A stretch of DNA of 64,000 nucleotides from Chinchilla lanigera (GCF_000276665.1 NW_004955465.1:3047546-3111545); one strand, 5' to 3'; counted from the first letter of the stretch, positions 45,228-56,975 are shown. Notes: generated from the letters alone by a model not told the origin. Numbers and translations: made by a program.

Positions 45228-45258
45228 TTGATCTATCCTGAGCCAAATACCTGGGCCT
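45228..45258 (+). repeat. 31-bp perfect direct repeat, copy 2
   Basis: Identical to 44669-44699. Too long for a typical L1-type target-site duplication; see findings. Confidence 0.9.
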
Positions 45259-45394
45259 GTCCCCTGTTAAACTACACTCCAGAGGAATGAAGGAAATAGT
45301 GCAGATATTTTAGCAACAGTGATATCAGTACTTCTCATCATGCCTTTCTTTGTAAATATTTGTTGGACACTGTAGATGTGCTCTCCAGCATTCA

Positions 45395-45535
45395 AGCACA
45401 TAGGAATGACCCAGGAGCAATCCACTCCCCCTCAGATAAATAAGATTCAGCAGCTTAAGGGTGGGACCTGGTACTCCTCCATTCTGAAGCAGCCTCATAG
45501 GTGGTTCTGATGAGGAACCTCCAAGTTCTACTTTT
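45395..45535 (+). mobile_element. Possible MER5-like hAT miniature element
   Basis: 'aggaatgacccaggagcaat', 'aataagattcagcagcttaa', 'gggtgggacctggtactcct' and 'taggtggttctgatgaggaa' follow the remembered MER5A order of paired, inverted-looking halves. Termini are decayed. Confidence 0.5.
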
Positions 45536-45559
45536 GAAAATGTTTAGTTTGGCCCCCAA

Positions 45560-45980
45560 ATGGATAAGCAACAGTGCATTGCCCTCAAGAGCTTCGAAGT
45601 CCAGGGGAGAGAGACCTGCCATTGTGAAGTTTATGTGATAAACGCACTGTACAAGTCCTGGTGATCATGAGAAGAAAGAAAAGGATAACCCTGTGTGGGG
45701 ATTGCAGTCTTGAGTGACACTGACAGATGTGGCCAGAAAGGGAAGGGAGAATTACATTCTAAACAGAGGGGCAGACTTTACAACGTCACCACCACGCATA
45801 GTCATGAAAGACGAGGGAACGCTGAGTGGGTCAGAGAGATGAGGAGGTGAAAGGTGCTGTATAGAGAGGACAAGGTAGGAGAGAATCTAAGACAGTGTGG
45901 GTCTCCATTTACTGAGCCACTTCAGTTTTATTGTGTAGACACCAGGGAGTTAGTGGAAGTCTTTAACCCATGATGGGTTG
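45560..45980 (-). mobile_element. Ancient LINE fragment
   Basis: The order resembles antisense ancient LINE sequence: 'cattgccctcaagagcttcg', 'aagtccaggggagagagacc', then 'gtactgtacaagtcctgg'-like text and 'agagagatgaggaggtgaaa'. The class (L2 versus L1M) is uncertain. Confidence 0.45.
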
Positions 45981-46051
45981 AATTTGAAATTTGCCTATGG
46001 AAATATCTCATTTGTGGACAGAGTCTATTACCATCTCCCCAGGATTTACTG

Positions 46052-46355
46052 TCTTAGTTCTTACAGGGTGCTATAACAAACAGCAGTGGCTGCTAAACAA
46101 TGTCAACTTAAGGCTCACACTTCTTAAGGCCAGAAGTTCAAGGTCAAGGTGCTGACAGTTTCTTAGATGGTGCCTCCTAGTTGTGTCCTGAAAAAAAAGA
46201 AGGGGCAAACAAGTTCCCTTAAACATTTTTAATAAAGATACTAATATCAGCCATGAAGATGGAGCCCTAATGATCTAATCCACCTGCTAATATGATTGCC
46301 ATAGAAGTTAAGTTTTAGTGGGTGACCTCTGGAGAGACTCAAACATTTGGACCAT
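46052..46355 (-). mobile_element. MaLR-type LTR
   Basis: Antisense order: 'gtcttagttcttacagggtg', 'ctataacaaacagcagtggc', 'gttcaaggtcaaggtgctga', 'gatggagccctaatgatcta'. Partial solo LTR with a short 3' side. Confidence 0.65.
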
Positions 46356-47284
46356 TGAAACTGCCATGTGTTCCTCTAAACTTTGGACATCAGGAGAGGC
46401 CTGTCACAGCCAGGAATTAAAACAATCCAAGCTTTGGAAGTCTAAACTAAGGTAATAGCCAGGGCCTGCCTAGAAGGAACTGAATGGGTCAATAAAGCTT
46501 GAGATTTAATAATTTTAAAACAAAAATTTGGTGACTGGTTGATTTAAGAGCAGTGTGTACTGCTTCAGGACTCTGAGGCTGAAGTGGATGATAATCACAT
46601 AAAGGAAGGTAATGACACAAAGGGAGAGCTTCACCCTGATCTCAATGGGATGAGCGCGTCAGCTGATGCAGCAGAGTGGGACTGCATGAGCCCCAACAGT
46701 GAGACTTGGGTAGCAACAACTTGGGTTGGTATTCTGAAACAAGGAGGAGTTGGACTAAAGCTGAATTGTTTCCTCTGAAGAGAACATAGGGGCCTGAGAA
46801 GAAGGAAGTAAGCAACCTTGTCTAAGGAAGCAGCAAACGTTGTCCTGTCTAAGGTTTCATCACTGAGATTACCAAGATGGTATCAGCAAGACAATGTCAG
46901 GGGACTGCTGGGGTGTCAGGATGGAAGGAATGCAACGGGGACAGAGGATGGAAGGGGCTGGTGTGGAGGTACAGGGTGTACACTGCTTTTTTAGGACAAC
47001 TGGGTGCAGGAGGAAGAGGAAAAGGGCAGCTGGAACAAAGAGATGGGCTAGGGCTTCCATGAGAATGTGGACACAGAGCTTTTGTTAAGATGATAGGAAA
47101 AGTTGTGCTGAAAATAGAGAAAGAGCGAGCTGAACTCCATTTTTAAATCACTATTGTCATTGAGTGAAATCATTATATAAAAACTAAAAGGAATAAACAG
47201 ACAGTGCTGGAGTTTTAAACTAAACTACTGGAGATCAGTTAAAAAAATCTTCCATTTAAAAATATGAATCTGTCAATATGGGAT
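46356..47284. other. Unassigned sequence
   Basis: Overlapping short frames at 46869-47088 on both strands. No domain or repeat family recognised. Confidence 0.35.
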
Positions 47285-47285
47285 A

Positions 47286-47410
47286 ATGATGCCAGGCATG
47301 GTGGCGCATGCCTGTAATCCCAGCACCCAGGAGCCTGAGGCAGGAGAATTGAAGGGAGTTCGAGGCCAGCCTGAACTACATAGCAAGACCCTGTCTCAAA
47401 AACAAAAGCT
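47286..47410 (+). mobile_element. B1-type SINE
   Basis: Sense 7SL-derived B1: 'gccaggcatggtggcgcatg', 'cctgtaatcccagcacccag', 'gagttcgaggccagcctgaa', 'ctacatagcaagaccctgtc', then A-rich. Pol III box A and B remnants are recognisable. Confidence 0.93.
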
Positions 47411-48195
47411 AAGATTAAAACATGGAAGAGTGGTAGGGGTCAGTTGGAAAAAAAGAACAGTAAAAAATCAGTCACTGTGGAGAAAAAAGTGGGTATAAAT
47501 AATGACAGCACATGGTGGTCCTTTCTTATAACTGGGCTCACGGTTAAGGACAGCACATATTTGCATGAAATGATAAGAGTGATTTATCTTGATTTTTTAA
47601 AGTGATGTGATTGCATAAGCATGACAGGATATCCAGAAAATTCACTTTATCCAAATGGCAAGAGGTCATCGGTATCTGAGCTGTGAATCTCTACTCAAAG
47701 GTAAACCTGTTAGATGTACATGTATACTTCTGACTACTTAGAAAACAAGTGATCAAGAGTCAAAGAAATTGAGGAGTCTGAACTTTTTAACTGTTGGAAG
47801 CTGCAATGCTTTCTTTTTTTGTGGTATCACGAATAAGATATTTTCTTCAGGTTACTATTTCACAGAGCTCCCGCAGCAGTGGGGCCTGATGGATTCAGTC
47901 TTGGGTTCAGAGGGAAGCGTGCACACAGGCGCAACTGCAGATTGTGGGTGGCTGCATGGATTTGTACCAAAGCCAGGAGAAGGGCTACATTCCGCACAGC
48001 TGGGGCTCACTGCAGCAAAGTGGGGGTTCTGAAATGAGAGCTGACAGTCAGCAGCCACTTCAGCTTGATTTGAAATCTTAGTGTCTTACAAAATAAATGT
48101 ACCATATGCAGATTTTTAAATTATAGAAATATTAACACTGACAGATTTTCTTAACTACTTTTTGGCAAGTCAAAGTTTACTGAGAAAAAGTTGAT
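47411..48195. other. Unassigned sequence
   Basis: An 87-codon plus frame (47769-48032) has no recognised domain. Nothing else seen. Confidence 0.35.
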
Positions 48196-48196
48196 T

Positions 48197-48712
48197 TTCT
48201 AAAGGAGAAAAAGAAAGAAGGGAAAAAAATATATATATGTGTGTATAGAAGGATAGCTGAGATAACTGTCCTGCTGATGTTTAATGGTTTATTGAAGGGA
48301 AGAGTCAATGCCTATTTTTTTTGTTTTTGACCAATTTTGCATGCTTTTATCTAGTAATCTGAGTAACTAATTTGAAGACAATATGCAATGTAACAACCAC
48401 TGATGAATTCCTACCATCTTGTCTAGTGAAACTCTGTATCGTTTCTAATGGGATTTCTTGTTTGTTTGTTTTTATTTATTTGCTTTAGTGGTTTGATCAA
48501 TCTTGCATTCTTACATCTGGTAATCTGAGCAACTTCACTGAAGATAACAATATATAATATAACAATCACTGTTAATTCCTATCATTTTGTTCTGAAACCC
48601 TGTGTCACTTTTATTGCTTTTGCATTGTTTTGTTTTTGTCTATGTTGTTGGTATTTTGCTATTGTTCTTTTTTATTATTCTCTTTAAAATAAAAATAAAA
48701 AATTAAATGTGT
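48197..48712 (+). mobile_element. LINE-1 3' UTR, 5'-truncated
   Basis: Starts at the polypurine tract ('aaaggagaaaaagaaagaag', shared with 33660), has a TA/TG run in the position of the (GATA)n at 33691, then the duplicated 3' UTR units (about 48340-48495 and 48505-48670), ending in an A/T-rich tail with 'ctctttaaaataaaaat'. Non-coding. Confidence 0.85.
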
Positions 48713-48930
48713 AGGTGTTTTGAAATAATGCACTTATAATTTTTTGGAGTAGATGTATATATCAACAAGTAGGTTTTCATAATCAGTACTTAATTTGCAT
48801 ACAAATGTAATTATGTTCGTTGTGTATATATTATACAATGAGCATTGTAAAAATATTAAGGCCTACTTACTAATACTTAAATGCAAATGTTCACATCTTA
48901 TTTCTTTTGTAATCATGTTAGATACAGCAA
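48713..48930. other. Unassigned AT-rich sequence
   Basis: Nothing recognised. Confidence 0.35.
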
Positions 48931-48931
48931 T

Positions 48932-49076
48932 TTTTTTTGAGACAGGGCTTCACTATGTAGTCCAGGCTGCCCTTGAACTCACTATCTAGCCCAGACTGGC
49001 TTTGAACTTGCTGAGATCCTCCTGCTTCAGTCTCCCAAGTGCTGGGACTACAGGTGTAGGCCACCATATCTGGCAA
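48932..49076 (-). mobile_element. B1-type SINE with internal duplication
   Basis: Antisense B1: 'tttgagacagggcttcacta', 'ccaggctgcccttgaactca', 'ctagcccagactggctttga', 'ctcccaagtgctgggactac', 'aggccaccatatctggc'. The paired 'ccaggct...ttgaac' and 'ccagact...ttgaac' blocks are the rodent B1 internal tandem duplication of about 29 bp. Confidence 0.93.
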
Positions 49077-50005
49077 TATTGATGTTTTTAAAAAGCAAGA
49101 AACTAATAAAAACAAACAAAGTGGGGGTTTCATGAGCAGGATATGTGTCATGAAAAAATTTGTGCTTGGCAAATGCTTGAATGAAAAGAATGCTTCCAAG
49201 AAATCAGGATATTTTAAAATTTGCTACCAATTGCCTTTTTATCAGAACAGTCTTCCTTTTTTTGCTCTTCCAAGTACTCATGTTTCTTCAAAGAGCTATT
49301 CTGTAAATTGGAAGAATGATTTCAGCTTTGCAAATGTCATTTCCCACCTAAGAACATACACTCTTAACAATGGTAGCTATTGCTGTCACTGTCCCTGAGG
49401 TGGTAATGCTTGAAGCTATAATACAGAGGATGGAGGAATAGGCAGAGAGTGAGGAGCAGGGTGGAAGGAATAGAGAAATTCTGCAGGGACCATGAGGGAT
49501 CCTTGATGCGCTCTCACATTAAGGGGTCTCATCTCAGGCAAATGTCAGGCAAGGGCTGAGCTCAGAGCTTCCAGAGTGAGAAAACCTCGAAGTCTATGTT
49601 TTACATACTGAAGAAGCCTTGGCAGGCAGTCAGGGAGATAGGAGGAAGCAGGTTCTTGCAGAGCAGAGGCTCTCAGGTGAGATTATTATGGGAGAATTTG
49701 AAGGAAATATGTTGGTCTTTGTTAACTTCTCTAGTGAATCCAGGGAGCTGTGGAGAGAATGTGGGTTAATCTGCCCATGTGCAAGGTAAACACTCGGAAG
49801 AGCAAAAACAAGGAAATCAACCTTGTACGGGGCTTACCATGGGTTGTGGCAATGCCAGGGCTGGAGACTCCAGAACTCTGCTGATAGACTGTGATTCTGC
49901 TGATGCAAGAGGCAAAAGACCAAGGGGCTCAGATATAGAAGAAAGGAAGGGAGATCACAAAGGGTAAGATAATAGAAAAGGGCACATGAGGCTCGTTCTT
50001 CCATG
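49077..50005. other. Unassigned sequence
   Basis: No gene or repeat family recognised. Confidence 0.35.
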
Positions 50006-50007
50006 TT

Positions 50008-50238
50008 TTCTTGTCTTAGCCTGTTTTCTGGTGCTATAATGAAATGCCTGAGATTGAGTAATTTAGGGGGAACAAAAGTTTATTGGCTCATGGATCCGAA
50101 GCTGGGAAGTCCAAGAGCATAGCTCCAGCCTCTGGTGAGGACGGGCTTTGTGGTGCATCATGCAGTGAGACAGAGCAAGCGTCCCTGCCTGCCTCTCACT
50201 CTTGCTAGATGGAGTCACCAAGAGAGATGGGGACCTAT
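50008..50238 (-). mobile_element. MaLR-type LTR, first part (split by LTR insertion)
   Basis: Antisense MST-like order: 'gtcttagcctgttttctggt', 'gctataatgaaatgcctgag', 'tttattggctcatggatcc', 'gcctctggtgaggacgggct'. Stops at 50238 and resumes at 50742, with the 5-bp CCTAT at both junctions (50234-50238, 50742-50746). Confidence 0.8.
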
Positions 50239-50741
50239 ACACCCTACCCACGGGGCAGACTGTACGACTGTTGACTTATGCCACAGAAAAGAATGGCAGG
50301 AAGCATCAGGGAAAGGCAGAGAAAGATTTATTAGGCTGAAAGGAGTACACACTCAAAAAGGAAGTGGGAGAGTTAGAAATGAGGTCCATTATGGTCTCAG
50401 CTGGGAGTTTTTATGTGTTCTTGGGGTGTCCGCAAGACATCTAGGATGTGGGCTAGGTTGCAATGCAAGCCATTTGCCTGTGTGAAGATCAGAGATATGC
50501 TTACCACCTAATAGGGCCATCTGCAGGAGGAAAATTACAGGTTCAATTTGCAGGTTTAAAGCACAGGCTCAATTTACAGTCTTATTGTGTCTTTAAAGCT
50601 CTCAGGAATTCTTGGAATGAGTTTCCCAGTTGGAAAAAAAGACGTTGTGAAGGTGGGTGACTTTGATTTTTGTCCTGAGGCTGCAGTTTGGGTCAAAATA
50701 TAATTTTAAAGTTATGATTTTCCTTGTTTTCTTTCCACTAG
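50239..50741 (-). mobile_element. ERV-type solo LTR inserted in a MaLR LTR
   Basis: About 503 bp. Read on the minus strand it shows LTR signals in the right order: a TATA-like CATAAAAACTCCCAGC (near 50405), then AATAAA about 80 bp further (near 50325), then a pyrimidine-rich R-U5. A 5-bp target-site duplication (CCTAT) fits retroviral integration. Terminal TG/CA are decayed. No internal genes remain. Confidence 0.6.
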
Positions 50742-50930
50742 CCTATCCCATCGCTTCCTTGTCTTATAAAAGCCACTAAAGCCGTCATGGGGGTCTCACT
50801 CTCATGACCTCATGGAATCCTATTCACCTCCCAAAGGCTCCACCTCCAAACACCATGACAGGAATTGTAGATTAAGTTTCTCACACGTGGATTTCCAGTG
50901 ACACATGGAAACCACAACACTATTAGACTG
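50742..50930 (-). mobile_element. MaLR-type LTR, second part
   Basis: Resumes the LTR: 'tcttataaaagccactaaag', 'tcatgacctcatggaatcct', 'ctccacctccaaacaccatg', ending 'gtgacacatggaaaccacaa'. Confidence 0.8.
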
Positions 50931-52728
50931 TAACCTCTTTTGGGGAAGGAGCTGGCTCTCATTCATTTTTTTCACTTATCATACTGCATATTTAATAATA
51001 CCTTTAAAATCCCAGAGTGAACCGGTTGATGGAAACTGTTGTCCACTAGGTAGTTTTCCTACTAAGGGGCTAGATTCCTGAGAGTGGCCCTTTGCCTTGT
51101 GGACTGATGTATCAAGAATACCCAGGAACTCTCAGGAGAAATTTTAGGTCAATAGAGTTATTGAAAGGACAAATAAACTGGATCTTTTAAAATTCTGATT
51201 TCCTCATGAAAAATGAAAATCACAAGATGGACTCCCATTCCCAAGCAGGGATGAGGCATGCCTTAAAATCCCAGAGAACTTCCTTCTTAAAACTTGCCAA
51301 ACCAACTAGAGCATGTTCATTTAGATTCTTTAGTGGGCAGCTGATTCCCCAAGGCAAATACTGTCCACAGCTGTGGCAGGAAATGAGTCAAACAAATGGA
51401 ATCACAAATATACATATACACCTTGGCTACAGATTCCTCAGCTTTTTAAATCTCTCCCCACCCCTCAGGCTCCACCTCATGTGATGATTGTTTCTTAGAC
51501 CAAACATCCATGACAGATTCAGAGCAATTGCCTGGGGTTTGGCTACTGCTTAACAGGTACTTATAAACCATTTTGTGAGGGGCTAACTAAGCTAGGGAAG
51601 ATGGCATGAAGCTAATTAAAGCAGTCCAGAAGACTGTTTAAATGAAGAAAAAGTGTAAACATTGTCTTCACTGGACAGAGTAATTAGAAATTATAGCTGT
51701 TTGTTTTTTGCCATCCCATCTGTAGCTTGTCAAAAGGTTGACATGTAGCATAACCTGCCACTAATCAAATAGGAAAAGGAAAAGAACAAAAACTAAAGAA
51801 GAAGAAAAAAAATTTAAGTTGTAAGTAAGAAAACAGACACAGAATCCTTGCATCTTCCAAATGGGAAAAATATTTAACTTACTTTTCTAAAATGATTTTG
51901 ATCTGTTTTCAAATAAAAATTTTAGCTACTCATATCACCTTACAGTACAAACTCTCCATTCTCAAAAATTCAGCAGCAGTAAAATCAGGCAGCGTAATGT
52001 GAGAAAAGAAGCCACATAAGTGAAAAAATAGAATTAAGGATGATCAAATTGCAAGACTAAAGTACTTTATACAAAACAAGCCCAAGTTGAGCTTTTTCAG
52101 TATACCTAGACCATCAAGACTTATAAAGACAATTTGATGGTATTAATATTCAAGTCATATTATAAAATAGTAAATTATATTTTCTAAAATCTATACATTT
52201 AGATTATACATCAAAATTAAATGCTTGATAAAGAAAGTAATTCCTTGTCTGATGTGATATAATGTAAAATGCATTTATTTAGGTAAAACATGTACTTTCT
52301 GGACTTTTCTTCTACCTCCATCAATTTAGTATGAAAACTCTGCCTTGTAAAATATAACTTAGAAATAGAATATTTCTCCCTGGAATCTAGAAGAGATTCT
52401 GATACATAGCATATATTCAAGATTGGCTTTGTAGGAGGGAGAGGAAGAGAGAAAGAATATATCAGACTATCTTGATGAATTCTGCTAATTTCACTATAGA
52501 TGCAACATGTGTATGACGATTAATATAGATGTATTTACTCTTGATGTATTTCTAAGTTCCAATTGTACAAGGTCTTGAGCCAAGTGTATATTTCTTTATT
52601 TGTTTAAAGTGCCATCTTTTGATGGGCAGAATATTGTTTAGCAAGACTCATGCCAGTTCACCTAGTAGAAAAGACATGGTTCTGAATTTCAGCAAAATCT
52701 TTCAGGAAATTAAAACCAAGCAATGAAA
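50931..52728. other. Unassigned sequence, AT-rich in second half
   Basis: No recognised repeat family. Short frames only. Confidence 0.35.
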
Positions 52729-52730
52729 GA

Positions 52731-52850
52731 GGGGCTGGCTTATGCCCAGTGGTAGAGTGTGTGCTTTTGGCATGCACGAAACCTTGGGTACAATTCCCAG
52801 CATCACAAAACAAAGAAAACAAAAAAAGAAAAGAAGTTCCAAGAAAACAA
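52731..52850 (+). mobile_element. Old ID-like SINE
   Basis: 'ggggctggcttatgcccagt', 'ggtagagtgtgtgcttttgg', 'acaattcccagcatcacaaa' and a long A-rich tail. It resembles the general rodent ID consensus and lacks the GGTACC end of the young copies. Confidence 0.8.
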
Positions 52851-53112
52851 CACACTACACAAGCTGCGTGTGATGAGGTGGAACTCAGGAACCTCTTTCC
52901 CTGCCTTGGGGACAGAGCAAGCAGGAGCGGAAGCAGGGACAGAAGGTACCACTGAGTTACTGGTGCAGCATTTGATGTTGAAACCTCTCTCTCCTCTCAA
53001 TCCACTCTGTGCCCAAGTCATCTTCTAGGCAGCAGCAAGGAATGAAAAATGAGGAAGAGAAGGATAAAAAGCAAAAGTTTCAGCTGATGATAGTAAAAAT
53101 TTGCCATTAAAA
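52851..53112. other. Unassigned sequence
   Basis: Opposed frames of 65-89 codons start inside the SINE. Not coding. Confidence 0.35.
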
Positions 53113-53114
53113 AG

Positions 53115-53280
53115 ATAGCAAACACTTACACAGGACTGGTTTGAGTCATGCCAGACACTAAATCATTTAAATTTCACAACACTGCTATGATTGTTCCCCT
53201 TTTACAGATGAGGAAGCTTAGGCATAGAAAGGACAAAAGTGTGTAAAGTTAGAACCTTAGTTCAAATCCTGGTGGCGCAC
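53115..53280 (-). mobile_element. MIR SINE
   Basis: Antisense MIR order: 'gtcatgccagacactaaatc', 'aatttcacaacactgctatg', 'cccttttacagatgaggaag', 'agttagaaccttagttcaaa'. Ancient. Confidence 0.75.
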
Positions 53281-55160
53281 CTCAAAACCTGTCTGCTTGT
53301 CTGCTGCCAGAAACTACAGAAGAGAACAAAGGTTTATGGGCTGTGTGGCTTTCAAATTCTCTCCCACATACACAGATCTAAGCTTTTGTACCACACTGTA
53401 AACAGGAGAGTCTCCATTTGGGTACCAAGCCCTGAGTGATCCTGGTTCTGGTTACAGCAGACAAGCTCAGTGACTACTTGGCATATGAAAGAAATGTCAG
53501 TGTTGTAGAACCCTCTAGAACAAATTGGATTCTTAAAAATGCAAAACCCCAATTCAGCTGGCTTTTAAATATCCCATTTTTTTTTTTTTCAATGAAGCCT
53601 GGAAAGTTTATCCCACTAAGAAAAAGACATTTCAACAGAATTTCATTGCAATATTAATTTATGGATCACCTAGCTTTCTAGAAAAAATAAATGGACCCTA
53701 TAACATGTAGATTTTTACTTATCCCTAAATTGCAAAGTATCCTCAGCATATCAGAAGGTCTCACAAAGAAAAAAAAGAAGAGGCGCAGACAGGAAGTGAA
53801 CTGAGACAACATCACCTCACAGCAACCGGAAGGAAAACCCCACACATGCATACACCACTCACATCCTATGTGTGTGGTTGCCCAGTACAGAAATGCTTAC
53901 AGCTGCCTTTAGAAGCAACCCCAGTTGCTGCAGTGAGATGGAAGCATAACTATGCACAAGGACTGGCTATCACACCCTGCATGCCCACCCAGAGAGAGGG
54001 AATGAAGGTCATCTGCAGTGGTTCTGCCTTTGGGTGAGTTCTCTTGCTGCGGCCTATGGCGGGGGGAGGGGTGGAATCACTCAGACCTTTACTTCCTGAC
54101 TTGGTGTCAAACATTTGGTGAGCTTCCCCACTGTTAACACCCTTCAGCTGGGACTGAGAGGGTTCCACATACCCTGAGGCAGGAATGTGTGACTCCAGGT
54201 CTCCTTGGAGTAGATCTGCAGGTGCTAGTTTTAATGTAACTTAAAATTCGTTTGATTTCTACTTTTTCAATCTTCCGGGTTGGTGCTTCCTGGTGTACAG
54301 GGCTCCTCCTCTCTTGCTGCCGACCACATAGACTTTACCTGGGAGGAGCTAAGCTGTTACTTTTCTCAAATCTTTTTAGTACTTTAGTGTGTGGATTAGA
54401 ATCATTTACATCCAGATCATTTGCAGCTCCTCTGGGGATGACTCAGGGGAAATAAGAAGCAGTGGCTGAGACCTGGGCTCTGTATGTGGAGCTCAGCTCT
54501 GCGGAGACCTGGCCGTTAGAATCATCTCAAAGAGACTTGGGGAAAATTGCACTGTGTTCTACCCGTCCACGCTGTGGGACCCTGACAGCTCCATCCTTAC
54601 TTTTCTCTATATTTATTCATTAATTTTACTTATTCATTCATTCACTTCTCTTTCACAAAAGGTTTGTCACAGCCCCCCTTTTTGCCAAAAGTATTCCCAA
54701 ATGAAGAGCACAGACAATTATAAAGAGGAAAGCCAGAGCCATTCTGAGAGGGTAAGGTGTAGTACACAGCTGTGTGGAGAATGGAGTGCAGTCTTTTCCC
54801 TGTGGTATGAGGAGAGTGAGAAGGGTGCTCTACTCTTTATAACTCCTGCTTAGAGACCCCCTCCTTCCTCTCAGAAGCTGGTTTCCCACCTAGAACGGAG
54901 TGTGAAAAGTAGTTGTCCTTGACAGAATTCTGGGATCCAGCCAAATGGCTTTCCTCCCTGTTTCTGTTTCCTTCCAAGCTTGATTTTCAAGGACATTTCT
55001 GTTCTAAGAATGGGGAAAAGTAGAGTGATGGCAAGGGAAAAATATGAAGTCAGTTTTTAATTAGAGCTCCAGAAGTTCTTGTTAATGATAATTTAACAGT
55101 GATCTGGACAGTACTCACTCTTCTAGCAGTCAGTGTGTACATCAAAACTTACAGAACAGG
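53281..55160. other. Unassigned sequence
   Basis: Includes a T13 run at 53578-53590. No repeat family or gene recognised, and no exon-like segment I trust. Confidence 0.35.
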
Positions 55161-55164
55161 GAAA

Positions 55165-55690
55165 AAACTGACATTGCTCTGACCCCACAAAAGCTTATAG
55201 TCCAGGAGAAAAGAAGACATTAATATAGAGGAGGAAAAATTGCTTTCTCCCACTTTCTACATTCTTTGACTGGTCAGTCTATGCATTAAATTGGCATAAA
55301 ATAGATTAACCAGGAAAAGAGAAAGTTTAACTGCACGGGTTTCAAAGAGGCAGCCCAATGATTAAGGCTCATGTACCATCCTAAACTGCAACAAGGAATG
55401 GGGTTGGCTCCTGTAGGCAGTGATGAAGGTAAATTATGGGAAGGCGAAGGGAAAAGCCCGGTTATGACTAGATGGGAAGAGGAGGGCAGTGAAGGTTTGT
55501 TACGAGGTTTGAAGCGGGTGTCTTCTGTTGATCAGAGTCTATTAATTTAGCCATCCTTCTCCCCCTCTTACAGAAAGGGATACACCCTTACACATGGAGA
55601 CTTCCTTCCCAGAGGCAAATTTCTCTTACAAACAAGCCATCTTTGGAGCTGTGTCTGTGGTTTGTTAAAACAGTCAGCTCAAAATGACAA
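55165..55690 (-). mobile_element. ERVL LTR33-like solo LTR
   Basis: Antisense order recalls LTR33: 'accccacaaaagcttatagt', 'gggtgtcttctgttgatcag', 'agtctattaatttagccatc', 'gggatacacccttacacatg', 'gagacttccttcccagaggc'. Read on minus, U3-like sequence and CT-rich blocks fit. The name is from memory; no internal region. Confidence 0.55.
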
Positions 55691-55888
55691 ATACGCCTTA
55701 GAGGACTATTTTAGAGTAGCACATTCTTCCCACATTCATATTTTGGGGTGTCGTGCCCTGAACCCCATTGATAATTACACAAATATGATGAAGACCAGAG
55801 TCCCAGAGGTTCCCTAGGAAGACGGAGATGAGAACTGAGAGAGGTGGAGGGATTCCTGGTGTCCCAGGCAGAGAGAACATCCAGACTG
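55691..55888. other. Unassigned sequence
   Basis: Nothing recognised. It may continue the ancient LINE that follows. Confidence 0.3.
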
Positions 55889-55889
55889 A

Positions 55890-56572
55890 AACCCGATGGG
55901 GGAGATCATCTGGCAAAATCAGGCCAGTGTGGCCCGAGGGAAGAGAGGAGTGACTCACAGAGAGACTGCAAAGAGGAAATGTGCAGCTGGGATCACACAT
56001 GCTGCTGTACATTCTCCTAGCGGAGAAGCTAGTTGTGCTATGACCCAATCTGCTTGTTTAATGAATCCCTTTACTATGGCATGAAGAGTTGATGGGGGAA
56101 CCATGTCTATAGATAAAGAGACTAGAAATTGGCTGATGTGGACAGCTAAGCAAGTGTATTTATAGGAATACAGAGGAGATGGTGAGGACAGAAGTGAACA
56201 AATTAAAGGGTCAAATAGAGGGAAGGTCAAGAGGGCTGGGGGGTGGACAGGAAAGGAAAGGGGTGGTCAAAAATGATGCCCATTTTCCTGGCTGGGGTGA
56301 CCACATGGATGGTGGGGCTGTCTGTACGTCACAGATGAGTCCAGTTCTGAAACTAATGGCTCAGAGAGTCTGGCGGGTGTCAGTTAGGCAGTTGACAGGT
56401 TGGAATATAGTTTAGAGCAGAGGTCTGGGACTCCTTGGCATATCCACGGTAATTAAAGCCATAAGTATATGTGAGAGGCTTTTAGGTAGAGTACTAAATG
56501 AGAAAAGAGGGGACAATGTAGGATTGAACCTCAAGCAATGCCAACATTTAAATAGAAGTAGAGGAGAACAAG
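55890..56572 (-). mobile_element. Ancient LINE fragment
   Basis: Plus-strand words 'caaaaatgatgcccattttc', 'ctggctggggtgaccacatg', 'atggtggggctgtctgta', 'gtgtcagttaggcagttgac', 'aggtctgggactccttggca' follow an ancient LINE in antisense (same class as 45560-45980). The 116-codon minus frame at 55698-56048 is not recognised. Confidence 0.45.
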
Positions 56573-56574
56573 CT

Positions 56575-56654
56575 ACCGATAACTCTAAGAAGATTTCACA
56601 AAAATTTAAACATACATTTACCTCATGAGCCAGCAATTCCCAGTCTTAGTAACT
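56575..56654 (+). mobile_element. Ancient L1M, first part (host of the nest)
   Basis: 'gatttcacaaaaatttaaac', 'acctcatgagccagcaattc', 'ccagtctta' is L1 ORF2 C-terminal sequence. It is interrupted by the Tigger-like element, resumes at 56976, is interrupted again by the Charlie and then a B4, and finishes near 61205. Confidence 0.7.
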
Positions 56655-56975
56655 CAGTCAGCCCTCTATATCCATGGTTTCATACCTGCTGATTCAGCCA
56701 ACAATGGATCAACAGTACAGGGAGTGGGGATTGCATCCACGCTGAACATGTGCAACCCTTTTCTTCTCGTTGTATCCTAAACAACACACAAAAACAACTC
56801 TTCACACAGCATTTGCATTGTACTGTGTACTGTAAGTAACCTAGACGTGATTTCAGGGATATGGGAGAATGTCTGAGCATTCTTAGCAAATGCCACACTA
56901 TTTTGTATAAGCGACTTGATCACCCACAGATTTGACTCCTAGAATAAGTCCTCCAAGAATACGAAGGAACAACTG
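56655..56975 (+). mobile_element. Tigger-like (Tc1/mariner) DNA element, non-autonomous
   Basis: Begins CAGTCAGCCCTCTATATCC and ends GAATACGAAGGAACAACTG, imperfect terminal inverted repeats. The interior matches the remembered MER2/Tigger order ('gcatccacgctgaacatgtg', 'tttgcattgtactgtgtact', 'ttttgtataagcgacttgat', 'tcctccaagaata'). Non-coding, about 321 bp, inserted in the ancient L1. Confidence 0.75.
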
